Origin: Bacteroidota bacterium
Lineage (GTDB): Bacteria; Bacteroidota; Bacteroidia; Bacteroidales; DTGW01
Assembly: GCA_029572965.1 (NCBI GenBank)
Contig: JAKPQD010000273.1
Location: 62,001 to 126,000 of the forward strand
Direction of reading: 5' to 3'
DNA length: 64,000 nt
Numbering within the stretch: the stretch's first letter is position 1; each line of letters begins with the position of its first letter. Under the pieces are notes generated by a model, which was given only the letters and a program-made list of their open reading frames with translations, did no database searches and had not been told where the DNA came from. The translations under genes were made by a program, and so were the position numbers. Shown here one piece after another: positions 1 to 8,424 of this stretch.

Positions 1-1
1 T

Positions 2-808
2 TTCACTAATAAAATCAATTACCGCAACCACAGAAAAATTATTGTTGTTGACGGGAATATTGGCCATGTTGGAGGAATGAATATTGCCGACCGCTATATT
101 GAAGGGGTTGCCGAACTTGGGTCGTGGAAAGACATGCAGCTTCGTATTGAAGGAGAAGCTGCGCATTCATTACAAACAATATTTCTCATTGACTGGTACT
201 TTGTTACCAACCAAGCCATCAACGATGACAGGTTTTTCCCACCCTGCCAAATAAACGAAAAAAAGATAGTCCAAATTACTGCCAGCGGCCCTGATTCGGA
301 TTGGGCAAGTATCATGCAGGCTTATTTTTCGGCTATCGTAACCGCTACTGACCACATTTACATTGCTACACCATATTTTATCCCTAACGAAAGCATACTT
401 ACTGCACTGAAAACAGCAGCCCTAAGCGGTATAGATGTTCGCATCATGCTCCCATACAAATCTGACTCACACGTAGTTTACAGAAGCACCCTGTCTTTTG
501 TAGCCGATTTGCTCGAAGCCGGGGTAAAGATATATTTCTATGCCAAAGGATTCAACCACTCCAAGCTTATGCTTGTTGATGGAGTAGTTGCCTCAATAGG
601 TACAGCCAACATGGACATCCGTAGCTTTGACCAAAATTTTGAAGTAAATGCAATCATTTATGATGAAGAATTGACAAACCGACTGGAAGCCCATTACCTT
701 AAGGATTTACAGTCTTGCGTAGTTTACTCCATTGAAGAATGGTCCAACCGACCTTGGATTAATGCAGCCAAAGAATCTCTGGCAAGGTTGTTAAGTCCTT
801 TATTTTAA
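2..808 (+). CDS. cls: Cardiolipin synthase, C-terminal part (runs in from left edge)
   Basis: Phospholipase-D superfamily enzyme of the inner membrane that joins two phosphatidylglycerol molecules to make cardiolipin. The frame is open to the window edge; the first in-frame ATG at 77 is internal, because the codons before it encode the first HKD motif (NHRKIVVVDG, about positions 26-55). The second HKD motif (FNHSKLMLVDG, then GTANMD) lies near 552-615. About 268 residues are visible, whereas the family is usually about 480, so the N-terminal membrane segments and the true start lie outside. Both catalytic HKD halves are intact. No terminator is visible before the next gene, 61 bp on. Confidence 0.93.
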   Translation, partial: FTNKINYRNHRKIIVVDGNIGHVGGMNIADRYIEGVAELGSWKDMQLRIEGEAAHSLQTIFLIDWYFVTNQAINDDRFFPPCQINEKKIVQITASGPDSDWASIMQAYFSAIVTATDHIYIATPYFIPNESILTALKTAALSGIDVRIMLPYKSDSHVVYRSTLSFVADLLEAGVKIYFYAKGFNHSKLMLVDGVVASIGTANMDIRSFDQNFEVNAIIYDEELTNRLEAHYLKDLQSCVVYSIEEWSNRPWINAAKESLARLLSPLF

Positions 809-838
809 TATATTTGAAAAAAATTTTATCAATAAAAC

Positions 839-872
839 AACGAGCATGGTTCGTTAAACACAAACAAGGATG
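839..872 (+). repeat. Dispersed 34-nt leader element, copy A
   Basis: The 34 nt ending exactly at the ATG of the thioredoxin gene recur at 19137-19170 with one mismatch, and in a looser form at 59761-59796. The shared core is TTCGTTAAACACAAACAAGG followed by ATG. In copy A it forms the ribosome-binding region of a real gene; in copies B and C no recognisable gene follows. Confidence 0.7.
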
Positions 873-1400
873 AAAAAACTCTTTATTTTAATTGCAGTAG
901 CTCTGCCTTTATATGGTTTAGCCCAGCAAAAGGCAGCTATCGATTCGACGAAAGTAATGTGGTTATCTCTTGAACAAGCAGAAACACTATGCAAAACAAA
1001 TCCCAAAAAGATTTTGATAGATGCATATACCGATTGGTGTGGCTGGTGCAAGAAGATGGATAAAGAAACATTTCAACACCCTGAAATTGCAAAATATCTC
1101 AACAAGTATTTTTACCCTGTCAAGTTCAATGCAGAAACAAAAGATACAATTACTTTTTTAGGCAGCAAATATATTAATTTCGGCTCAAGGACTCACCCCT
1201 TAGCTTTGTCATTATTAGGATGGCGGCCCTCATACCCTACTATTGTTTATATGACTGAAAGATTTGAATACCTTGGGCCTATCCCGGGTTATAAAAATGC
1301 CATGCAAATGGAAACTATACTACATTTTATAGCCGAAGAAAAATATAAATTTACCTCCCTTGAAGAATTTGAAAAAAATTACAAAGGAAAAATCCAATAA
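870..1400 (+). CDS. Secreted thioredoxin-fold protein
   Basis: Predicted periplasmic thiol-disulfide protein. Residues 1-19 are a signal peptide (MKKLFILIAVALPLYGLA, then QQ). The redox centre is WCGWC with Cys57 and Cys60, in the DAYTDWCGWCKKM context typical of thioredoxin_7/DUF255-like domains of Bacteroidetes. At 176 residues it is a single domain without the C-terminal extension of TlpA-like proteins. The start is fixed by the signal peptide. It faces the convergent ftsX-DUF3098 operon across a shared hairpin. Client proteins cannot be told from the sequence. Confidence 0.88.
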   Translation: MKKLFILIAVALPLYGLAQQKAAIDSTKVMWLSLEQAETLCKTNPKKILIDAYTDWCGWCKKMDKETFQHPEIAKYLNKYFYPVKFNAETKDTITFLGSKYINFGSRTHPLALSLLGWRPSYPTIVYMTERFEYLGPIPGYKNAMQMETILHFIAEEKYKFTSLEEFEKNYKGKIQ

Positions 1401-1430
1401 AAGCCCTGTGGCTATTCCACGGGCTTTTTC
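1401..1430 (+). terminator. Rho-independent terminator of the thioredoxin gene
   Basis: AAGCCC-T-GTGG, loop CTATT, CCAC-GGGCTT, then TTTTC: a 10-bp stem with one bulged T. It starts right after the thioredoxin stop and overlaps the last codon of the convergent DUF3098 gene. Confidence 0.85.
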
Positions 1431-1672
1431 ATAATTGCATAAATTTCAAAAGCAAATCCTAAAAGAACAACAATGGGTGCAAGTGTAACCCGACGAAAAC
1501 TGAATATTTCGTCAGCATTAAAAACGTTTGGATCTTCAGATTTTCCACCCATCATAAGCAGATAACCAATAAAGATAATCACAACTCCTACTACCATCAA
1601 TATGTAATTTATTTTTCCAAAAGCAAAATCAACTTTTGCTTCGCTTTCTTTTTTATTTATTGCCTTTGCCAT
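1412..1672 (-). CDS. DUF3098 family membrane protein
   Basis: 86-residue protein with two membrane helices (about 21-42 and 62-80) joined by a short loop; the pattern FAFGKINY...GGKSEDPN...FSFRRVTLAPIVVLLGF is the DUF3098 signature. Function is unknown; the family is nearly always next to ftsX in Bacteroidetes, as here (9 bp after it), which suggests a role at the division or envelope machinery (inference). Translation starts at ATG 1672. Confidence 0.9.
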   Translation of the reverse strand: MAKAINKKESEAKVDFAFGKINYILMVVGVVIIFIGYLLMMGGKSEDPNVFNADEIFSFRRVTLAPIVVLLGFAFEIYAIMKKPVE

Positions 1673-1681
1673 AGTTTATTT

Positions 1682-2557
1682 TTAATAAAGATTGTTTTTT
1701 TGAATATTTAGATATTTATTTAATGCAAAAAAAGTGCTTATCAGGTTTATCATTATACCTAATACAATTAATCCGCCAAACAGATAATAGAGCAACCTAA
1801 AATCTACAAGCAAACTCATATCACTAAAATTACGCTCGGTATATATCAATATCCCCGAAATTGCAACTATCGAAATTGTGGAAGCCATAAAGCCAAGCAC
1901 CATACTTTTGAACAAAAATGGTTTGCGGATAAAACTTTTTGTTGCTCCTACAAGCTGCATAGTACGAATTGTAAAACGCCTCGAATGAACTAACAGTCTT
2001 ACAGTATTATTAATAAGGGCAACAGCTATCAAAAACAACAATGCCGAAAATGTAAGAATAACAAGACTTATTTTCCTGACATTTTCATTCACCAAATGAA
2101 TTAACGATTTTTCATAAATAACTTCTCTAACAACAGGATAACTTTTAAGCTTGTTTTCAAATAGTTTTACATACTGTTCATTAGCATATTGAGCATGCAT
2201 TTTCACTTCAATACTTGAAAGTAAAGGATTGAAACCTAAAAATGAGACGAAATCTTCTCCCAAATCTTTTGAAAACTCTTCAGCTGCCTTTTCCTTTGTT
2301 AGATATCGGGTAGATTTAACATACTGCAAAAGGTCTATCTGCTTTTGAAGTTTCAAAATATCAGCTTCCTCTACATTTGGTTTAAGGACTATCGTAAAGT
2401 TGATATTTTCCTTTACTACGTCTGAAAGCTTTTTAGCATTTAATATCAGCAAACCAACAATACCCAACAATAAAAGCACAAGCGTAAGGCTTATAGTAGA
2501 AGTTACATACGAACTCCTGAGCCTTCTATAGCTATCTTTATTTGGATTGCCGGACAT
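1682..2557 (-). CDS. ftsX: Cell division ABC-transporter permease FtsX
   Basis: Inner-membrane partner of the ATPase FtsE, which signals to peptidoglycan hydrolases during division. 291 residues with the FtsX layout: one helix near 20-42, a periplasmic domain of about 120 residues (NFTIVLKPNVEEADI onward), then three helices in the last 130 residues with the FtsX-like RRFTIRTMQLVGATKSFI loop. ftsE is not adjacent. It starts 5 bp after ilvE and is followed by DUF3098, so the three are probably co-transcribed. Confidence 0.92.
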   Translation of the reverse strand: MSGNPNKDSYRRLRSSYVTSTISLTLVLLLLGIVGLLILNAKKLSDVVKENINFTIVLKPNVEEADILKLQKQIDLLQYVKSTRYLTKEKAAEEFSKDLGEDFVSFLGFNPLLSSIEVKMHAQYANEQYVKLFENKLKSYPVVREVIYEKSLIHLVNENVRKISLVILTFSALLFLIAVALINNTVRLLVHSRRFTIRTMQLVGATKSFIRKPFLFKSMVLGFMASTISIVAISGILIYTERNFSDMSLLVDFRLLYYLFGGLIVLGIMINLISTFFALNKYLNIQKNNLY

Positions 2558-2562
2558 GGTAT

Positions 2563-3756
2563 TTATTTCGTTTTATTTTTTGCCCTTTTGTTTGCGTAAT
2601 TCTTAACATTGGCAGCAACAGAATGCATTATTTCTTTCAATTCCATTTTATATTTAGATATGGTATTTGTTTCTGTTGGTTCAACAATGGTGATCCACCC
2701 AAATTTATCAGGCTCATCTCCAAATTGTATTGCAGTAAGACGAGAATAAAGCTTCTGGCAAACTGGACCTGCTTTGCCATCTTTGCTAAAAACATAAACC
2801 TTTTCCATCTGAGGGTCTGTAATACTCCTGATTGGCGAGATAACAGCTGCAGTACCGCAAGCTCCTGCCTCTTCAAAAGTACTCAGTTCTGATATTTCTA
2901 TTTGCCGTTGCTCCACTTCCATTCCCATATCTTTGGCAAGAACCATCAAACTATTATTAGTAATAGATGGCAATATTGAACGCGAACGAGGAGTAATGTA
3001 CTTGTTATCTTTTATTCCAAAAAAATTTGCCGGGCCACTTTCATCAATGTACTTTTTCTCTCTGGCATCAAGATAAATGGCCGACGAATACCCTTCATCA
3101 TGAGCTTTTTTAAGTGACAGTAAACTGGCGGCATAATTTCCCCCAACTTTTACATGCCCTGTCCCAAGAGGAGCTGCTCGGTCATATTCTCTGCATATTA
3201 CCATATCTGTAGGTTTAAAGCCTTCTTTAAAATAAGCTCCCACAGGAGTCACAAAAACCAAAAAAAGATATTCTTTAGCAGGCTTAACTCCAACTTCAGC
3301 ACCAGTTCCAATTAAAAGAGGCCGAACATACAAAGTAGCCCCCGTACCATATGGAGGTACAAACCTTTCGTTTAACTGAACAGCTTTAATTACAGCATCT
3401 CTAAACAATTCAACCGGCACTTTTTGCATTAAAATGTATTCGGCAGTCTCTGCCATCCTTTTTGCATTTTCTTCAAGCCTGAAAAGCCTGATTTGGTTAT
3501 CAGCTCCACGATAGGCCTTAAGCCCTTCAAATGCTTCTTGTCCATAATGCAAACAAGTAGCTGCCATGTGCATATGAATGAACTCTGATGAACAAATCTC
3601 GAGTCTCCCCCAGTTACCATCCCTCCAGTAACATCTAACGTTGTAATCTGTCTTTTGATAACCAAAAGGCAGATTTTTCCAATCCATTGTTTCCATTGTA
3701 TTAAAATTATAAGCTTCCATTTTATCAATATTCAAAATAACTGGTTGCACTTCCAT
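2563..3756 (-). CDS. ilvE: Branched-chain amino acid aminotransferase
   Basis: PLP fold-type IV enzyme that makes leucine, isoleucine and valine from their 2-oxo acids with glutamate as amino donor. The PLP lysine is Lys203 in HVKVGGNYAASL; phosphate-binding and class-IV signatures follow (SGPANFFGI, GACGTAAVISPI). The 397-residue length fits the long BCAT form. An ATG at 3756 follows directly on a GTG at 3759; the ATG is preferred. No other ilv genes are nearby. It may head an ilvE-ftsX-DUF3098 transcript. Confidence 0.93.
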   Translation of the reverse strand: MEVQPVILNIDKMEAYNFNTMETMDWKNLPFGYQKTDYNVRCYWRDGNWGRLEICSSEFIHMHMAATCLHYGQEAFEGLKAYRGADNQIRLFRLEENAKRMAETAEYILMQKVPVELFRDAVIKAVQLNERFVPPYGTGATLYVRPLLIGTGAEVGVKPAKEYLFLVFVTPVGAYFKEGFKPTDMVICREYDRAAPLGTGHVKVGGNYAASLLSLKKAHDEGYSSAIYLDAREKKYIDESGPANFFGIKDNKYITPRSRSILPSITNNSLMVLAKDMGMEVEQRQIEISELSTFEEAGACGTAAVISPIRSITDPQMEKVYVFSKDGKAGPVCQKLYSRLTAIQFGDEPDKFGWITIVEPTETNTISKYKMELKEIMHSVAANVKNYANKRAKNKTK

Positions 3757-3788
3757 CACCAGCCATTAAGCCTAAAATATTGAGCTAT

Positions 3789-3796
3789 CAAAGGTA
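3789..3796 (-). promoter_or_regulatory. Putative -7 box for ilvE
   Basis: On the minus strand this reads TACCTTTG, an exact TAnnTTTG match 33 bp before the ilvE ATG. No -33 TTG at the usual distance was found. Confidence 0.4.
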
Positions 3797-3813
3797 AACG
3801 TTTTTCAAAAACC

Positions 3814-6800
3814 TTAGGTGTTTTTTTGCAGGTTTTGAAGCAAATTTTCAATTTGGGAGTCAGGATTAACATCTCTTAACACATTGGCCACCTGGGTATA
3901 ATATTTATGGTTAGAAAGCAAAACCACCTGCATCTTGACCCAATCTTCCTTCGATTCTATTTTCCCATGTTCGAGCTGCTCTTTAAACAATTGTTCATTA
4001 AGACTGACAAAATCAGCCCGCGACAAATAGTTCATCTCTGCATCAAGCAATATTTCTTCAAGCTTATTTTGAGGCTTCCGATTCTGCTTGGTTATATCAA
4101 TAAGGGCACATATTTTTTCTATTTGTTCCTGGTTGTATTTGAAACGTGGCAAAAAATCTTTGGCAAACTCAATACTGTACTCTTCATGTTCATCATATGA
4201 CTGGATGTAACCAACATCTGCAAGCAATGCAGCCGTTTTTACAACAAGCTTATCTTCATCGCTCATTTCCTCTGCCCTACTATATAAATCTACAAGGTTA
4301 AACAATTCTTTGACCCTTTCTACATTATGGAAGTAAAGGTTTTTAGGAAGCCCATTTATTAATTTTTCTATCACCTCGTCTTGAACATCCTGAAGCCTCA
4401 ACAACTGTAACATAATAAAAAACTTTTTATTGGGCTGTATGTGCATATCTATTGACAATTCGGGCCTTATACTTTTTACAAAGTACATATCAATCTCGCC
4501 TTTATATTTGACAGGCATCTTGCCTCGATATTCGCAAATAAAAAAATCTTTAACCAACTCGTATGTTTGGCCCGAAATGTTTACTTTGCCAGCTTCTCCA
4601 GACGATTCCATACGGCTTGCAGTATTTACCGTATCACCCCAAATATCATACGAAAGTTTTTTATGGCCAACTACCCCGGCTATAACAGATCCTGTATGTA
4701 TCCCAATTCGTAAATCCCAAATGTCCGAATTATTTTTTTTCAAGCCTGCCATGTATTCCTGCATTTCCAACGCTGCCAAAACAACTTCTACCGGATTGGT
4801 AATGTTTTTATCAGGAATACCGCCGGCACACATGTATGCATCTCCTATAGTCTTAATCTTTTCAATGTTATACTTTTCGACAACACTGTCAAAATGAAAG
4901 AAAAAAGCATCTAACTGGTCAATAAGCACATCAGGGTTCATTTGCTCTGCAATTTTAGTAAAACCCTGAATATCAGAAAATAACACTGTTACCATGTTAA
5001 ATTTCTGCGAAGTAGCTTTTCCTGTTTGTTTTAGCTCATCTGCCGTACCTTTAGGCAAAAGATTAGCTATTAAAATCTCGCTCTTTTCTTTTTCTTTTAA
5101 AATGTCTTTGGTCCTTTCCTGGACAATCCTTTCAATCCCTTCTTTATACTTTATAAACCTCCATGTTTTGTACCTTAAAGCAACAAAAATCAAAAACATT
5201 AACAATACTACATAAACCACATAGGCTGGTATGGTTTTATAAAAAGGCGAAAGCACCGTAAAGTGGAGTTCAGTTATTTCAGATACACGCCCCTCAATAC
5301 TAATGGCCCTTACCTGAAAAGTATAGTCTCCAGGAGATAGTTTCCCTGATGTAATAATACTTTTGCTATCCCAGGCTGACCATTCTTTGCTCTTTCCTAA
5401 TATTCTGTGTTGATACCTAATATAAGGCTCGCCTTCGAAACATGTAGAAGACACTATAAACCTAACATTTGACAAGCTATATTTGATTTCAGGGTCTTCA
5501 AGTTCAACAGGCAATATTGAATCCTGCCCAATGATGACCCTTTTAATAATAGCCGAAAACTGCCGTTGGGGCTTGTAATTTCTTTGAAGGTCATATCTGA
5601 GTAATTTGTCAGAAGCAGCAATCCATACACTTGTTGTATCTACAAAGATTTTATTCACATCTAAACCTGTATTGAAAAATACAGTATTTACACTATCCCT
5701 GCCAATCTTCTGATATAATAAAATACCTTTCAACCCTTGTAATGAACCTGAAAGATTATACCACTGGTTGTTATGTACATCGGTAATCATCTTTACAGGC
5801 CTCGGTATTTCTTCTACTCCGAAAAGAGTTATTTTTTCTTCAACAAATATTTTTCGGAACTTATCATACCTAAAAACCTTTTCAGCTAATGTAAAACGTA
5901 ATCCGCTTTCAGTCTTGATGACTCCAAAATTATTCCCCGAAAAGGTTTTTATCTGAACAAAATCACTTGCCGAAACAATGCTTCCCAGCTTATCCTTCTC
6001 AAGGTACAATAAGTCGTTGTTTTCTGTCTTCACCCACACAATACCATTGTCTTCATTGACCAATGATGGAGGGTTGTCAGCCATGTTAATAATAACAACA
6101 GTATCTATTTGCTCATTTTGATATTTAAAAACATCCAAACTACTTTCTTTTGCAATACAAAAGAAACTTTCATTTTGAAATTGAATTCTTTCAAAAGATT
6201 TTATCTCATCGAAAAAAATTGTTTTGACTTTATCATCATTTAATTTAAAAATTCCGTTAGGTGTGGTAAATAGCAAATTCCCTTTTTCAACAAAAAGACA
6301 ATTTACCTCACCCGAAATATCTTCAATATGCTTAAACCTAATATTATCAAAATGTTTTTTGTTATTGTTTCCTGAAAAACCTGCATAATACAACCCTGTT
6401 TGAGTTGCCACATACAATCTGTTTTTAAACTTCAGGATATCATTAACATTGCCAGAAAGACCAGCATTAAATCCATATGCACTAACAGGGATATTTAATT
6501 CTATCCGGCTAATTCCTTTATTGTGCATCAGCCACAAATTCCCTGTTTTGTCAACATACAAATTAATGAGTGAATTCTCTGGCAAACCGTCTTCGACAGA
6601 TATTTTTACAATGCTTTTAGTTTTTTTATTAAAAATTAAAAGCCCAGAACTCTTTGTAGCAATAGCAATATCACCCGAAGGAAGAATAACCGCATCTGAA
6701 AATCCATTTTTTTGGACAAAATCCTCAAAACCAAATTGAACAGGGGCAACTTGCCCGTTTTTCAATACACAAAAATCTTTTTCGCCTTTTATCTTCACCA

Positions 6801-7476
6801 GTAATGCCCCACAAAATGACAGAATACATTCTATATCTTTATTTTTAAAAAGTTCTCCACCAGGGATATTATCAATGATGCCCTGTGTAAATTGACAAAT
6901 ACCTTTTTCGTATTTAGTAACCAGTAATGCATTATTTACTTTAAAAAGGCGTAACTCTACTTTTGAACTGTCAATGATTTGAATATTTGACCCATCTACA
7001 GACTGATATAAATACTTCCTGTTATTAAATACCAAAACGTTATCGTTAATAAAAACTTTGTTTATTTGCCCAAAACGATTTTTATGATTTTTTTTATCGT
7101 CCACTAACGGTATTAGTTTAGGTAATGAGTTTTTGAAAATCCTTATAACCCCCACAGTGTTAAACCCTGTATAAAAGGAGGTTTTATCATCGCCAATGAC
7201 ATTAATTTGTCCATTTAGCGGCATAGAAATAAATTCGTTACCATAAAAAAGTATTATTTTATTTCTTCCTCCCAAAACAAACCCGCCATCAGGACTTTCA
7301 AAAACAGAAATTTTGCCAGAAGAAAAAGACCTTTCAGGGAAAGTAAAGTTTTGAATAAAAGGAGAGCCCTGAATGATATTATTTTCAGGTTGTTGTGCAG
7401 ATGTAACTGCACAAAACAACATAAAACAACCTAAAAAAAAGCAAGAAAAAAAATTCTTTTTGCTAATAAATATCAT
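3814..7476 (-). CDS. Membrane sensor with class III adenylate cyclase and degenerate HD domain
   Basis: 1220 residues. Order: signal/anchor with C-terminal ...FCAVTSAQ (1-28); two-component-regulator-type beta-propeller (about 60-640); Y_Y_Y domain (about 680-745); one membrane helix (about 750-770); short coiled coil; class III cyclase (about 825-1000); HD-like domain (about 1040-1200). All cyclase residues are present: metal Asp835 and Asp879, adenine-selecting Lys875 and Asp944, transition-state Asn951 and Arg955, so cAMP is the predicted product. In the HD-like part the HD pair reads Ala1086-Asp1087, so metal-dependent hydrolysis is unlikely. The periplasmic half resembles hybrid two-component sensors, suggesting that an external ligand controls the cyclase. 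Divergent from the stress protein gene. Confidence 0.9.
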   Translation of the reverse strand: MIFISKKNFFSCFFLGCFMLFCAVTSAQQPENNIIQGSPFIQNFTFPERSFSSGKISVFESPDGGFVLGGRNKIILFYGNEFISMPLNGQINVIGDDKTSFYTGFNTVGVIRIFKNSLPKLIPLVDDKKNHKNRFGQINKVFINDNVLVFNNRKYLYQSVDGSNIQIIDSSKVELRLFKVNNALLVTKYEKGICQFTQGIIDNIPGGELFKNKDIECILSFCGALLVKIKGEKDFCVLKNGQVAPVQFGFEDFVQKNGFSDAVILPSGDIAIATKSSGLLIFNKKTKSIVKISVEDGLPENSLINLYVDKTGNLWLMHNKGISRIELNIPVSAYGFNAGLSGNVNDILKFKNRLYVATQTGLYYAGFSGNNNKKHFDNIRFKHIEDISGEVNCLFVEKGNLLFTTPNGIFKLNDDKVKTIFFDEIKSFERIQFQNESFFCIAKESSLDVFKYQNEQIDTVVIINMADNPPSLVNEDNGIVWVKTENNDLLYLEKDKLGSIVSASDFVQIKTFSGNNFGVIKTESGLRFTLAEKVFRYDKFRKIFVEEKITLFGVEEIPRPVKMITDVHNNQWYNLSGSLQGLKGILLYQKIGRDSVNTVFFNTGLDVNKIFVDTTSVWIAASDKLLRYDLQRNYKPQRQFSAIIKRVIIGQDSILPVELEDPEIKYSLSNVRFIVSSTCFEGEPYIRYQHRILGKSKEWSAWDSKSIITSGKLSPGDYTFQVRAISIEGRVSEITELHFTVLSPFYKTIPAYVVYVVLLMFLIFVALRYKTWRFIKYKEGIERIVQERTKDILKEKEKSEILIANLLPKGTADELKQTGKATSQKFNMVTVLFSDIQGFTKIAEQMNPDVLIDQLDAFFFHFDSVVEKYNIEKIKTIGDAYMCAGGIPDKNITNPVEVVLAALEMQEYMAGLKKNNSDIWDLRIGIHTGSVIAGVVGHKKLSYDIWGDTVNTASRMESSGEAGKVNISGQTYELVKDFFICEYRGKMPVKYKGEIDMYFVKSIRPELSIDMHIQPNKKFFIMLQLLRLQDVQDEVIEKLINGLPKNLYFHNVERVKELFNLVDLYSRAEEMSDEDKLVVKTAALLADVGYIQSYDEHEEYSIEFAKDFLPRFKYNQEQIEKICALIDITKQNRKPQNKLEEILLDAEMNYLSRADFVSLNEQLFKEQLEHGKIESKEDWVKMQVVLLSNHKYYTQVANVLRDVNPDSQIENLLQNLQKNT

Positions 7477-7514
7477 AAATTAGAGGCTAATTACATTTTT
7501 GTTGTAATGTTAAT

Positions 7515-7544
7515 CAAAAATACTATCTTTATCAAATACTTTTG
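7515..7544. promoter_or_regulatory. Divergent -7 boxes between cyclase and stress-protein genes
   Basis: Minus strand: TATTTTTG at 7522-7515, 39 bp before the cyclase ATG. Plus strand: TACTTTTG at 7537-7544, 23 bp before ATG 7567. Both fit TAnnTTTG. The 14-bp gap between them means the two promoters would compete. The plus-strand box lies inside the longer reading frame that begins at 7507 and argues for the later start. Confidence 0.5.
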
Positions 7545-7566
7545 TGATTATTTGAAAAAACGGGAA

Positions 7567-8403
7567 ATGGAAGCGAAAGATAAAACTTTGCTGGTACTTT
7601 GGGATTTTTCCCCAAAATGTGAGTTTGCATACGCACATGCTGTTAATGTGTCAAAAATTACAGGAAACAGTATTACACTTCTTCATATTATAAAAAATGA
7701 AAAAGAAGCTAGTTCTGTTCAAGAACAATTAGAAGCTGTTGCTTCTAAACTTGAAAAAACGTATTTCATAAAACCTTTGATTAAAATTTTGGTTGGCAGC
7801 ATTTTTAAAACTATCAGTAGTTATGCTTCTGAAGGTAATACCGAAATGGTAATTATGGCTACTCATGGAATTAAAGGCATTCAAAAATTTACTGGCAGTT
7901 GGGCTTTGAAAGTTATTAGAGGATCAAAGGTCCCGTTTCTTGTTGTACAAGATATGCCTGCTTCACAAAAGCTTGACAATATAATTTTCCCTATAGATTT
8001 CAAAAAAGAAAACAAAGAGAAAATAAAATGGGCTCATTACTTATGTAATTTGTACAAAGCTCGTATCCATATTGTACACCCGTTGGTTACTGACCGTATT
8101 TTCAGGGGACGTATTTATTCAAACCTTGTTTTTGCCAAAAAATATTTTGACAATACCGATATCCGGTTTGAAATAAAAACTGTTGGCAATAAAGTTAATT
8201 TTGCAAAGGATACCATAGAATATGCACAACAAGCCCAAGGAAACCTTATTCTGATCATGACATCACGTACCCTGACTTTTATGGATTACATGCTGGGGCC
8301 GTCAGAACAACTCATCATTGCCAACTCGGCTAAAATTCCGGTAATGGTAGTTAACCCAAAACCCAAAAGCCTTTCAGGAGGCTTTAGTGCTACAGGCAAC
8401 TAA
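7567..8403 (+). CDS. Tandem universal stress protein (UspA family)
   Basis: Two Usp folds in one chain (about 1-140 and 145-278). The first carries an ATP-binding-like motif, ATHG-x8-GSW, then PFLVVQD; the second (TSRTLTF...LGPSEQLI) is degenerate. The frame is open from an ATG at 7507, but ATG 7567 (MEAKDKTLLVLWDF) begins at the first beta strand as in other family members and follows a -7 box, so it is taken as the start. A 21-bp gap to the OPT transporter suggests co-transcription. Role: cytoplasmic stress or nucleotide sensing, target unknown. Confidence 0.87.
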   Translation: MEAKDKTLLVLWDFSPKCEFAYAHAVNVSKITGNSITLLHIIKNEKEASSVQEQLEAVASKLEKTYFIKPLIKILVGSIFKTISSYASEGNTEMVIMATHGIKGIQKFTGSWALKVIRGSKVPFLVVQDMPASQKLDNIIFPIDFKKENKEKIKWAHYLCNLYKARIHIVHPLVTDRIFRGRIYSNLVFAKKYFDNTDIRFEIKTVGNKVNFAKDTIEYAQQAQGNLILIMTSRTLTFMDYMLGPSEQLIIANSAKIPVMVVNPKPKSLSGGFSATGN

Positions 8404-8424
8404 TTCTTAGAAAATTTTTAGATT

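Noticed and set aside
7507-7566. Upstream extension of the stress protein gene from ATG 7507
   Set aside because: It adds 20 residues not matching the Usp fold, and the -7 box at 7537-7544 lies within it.
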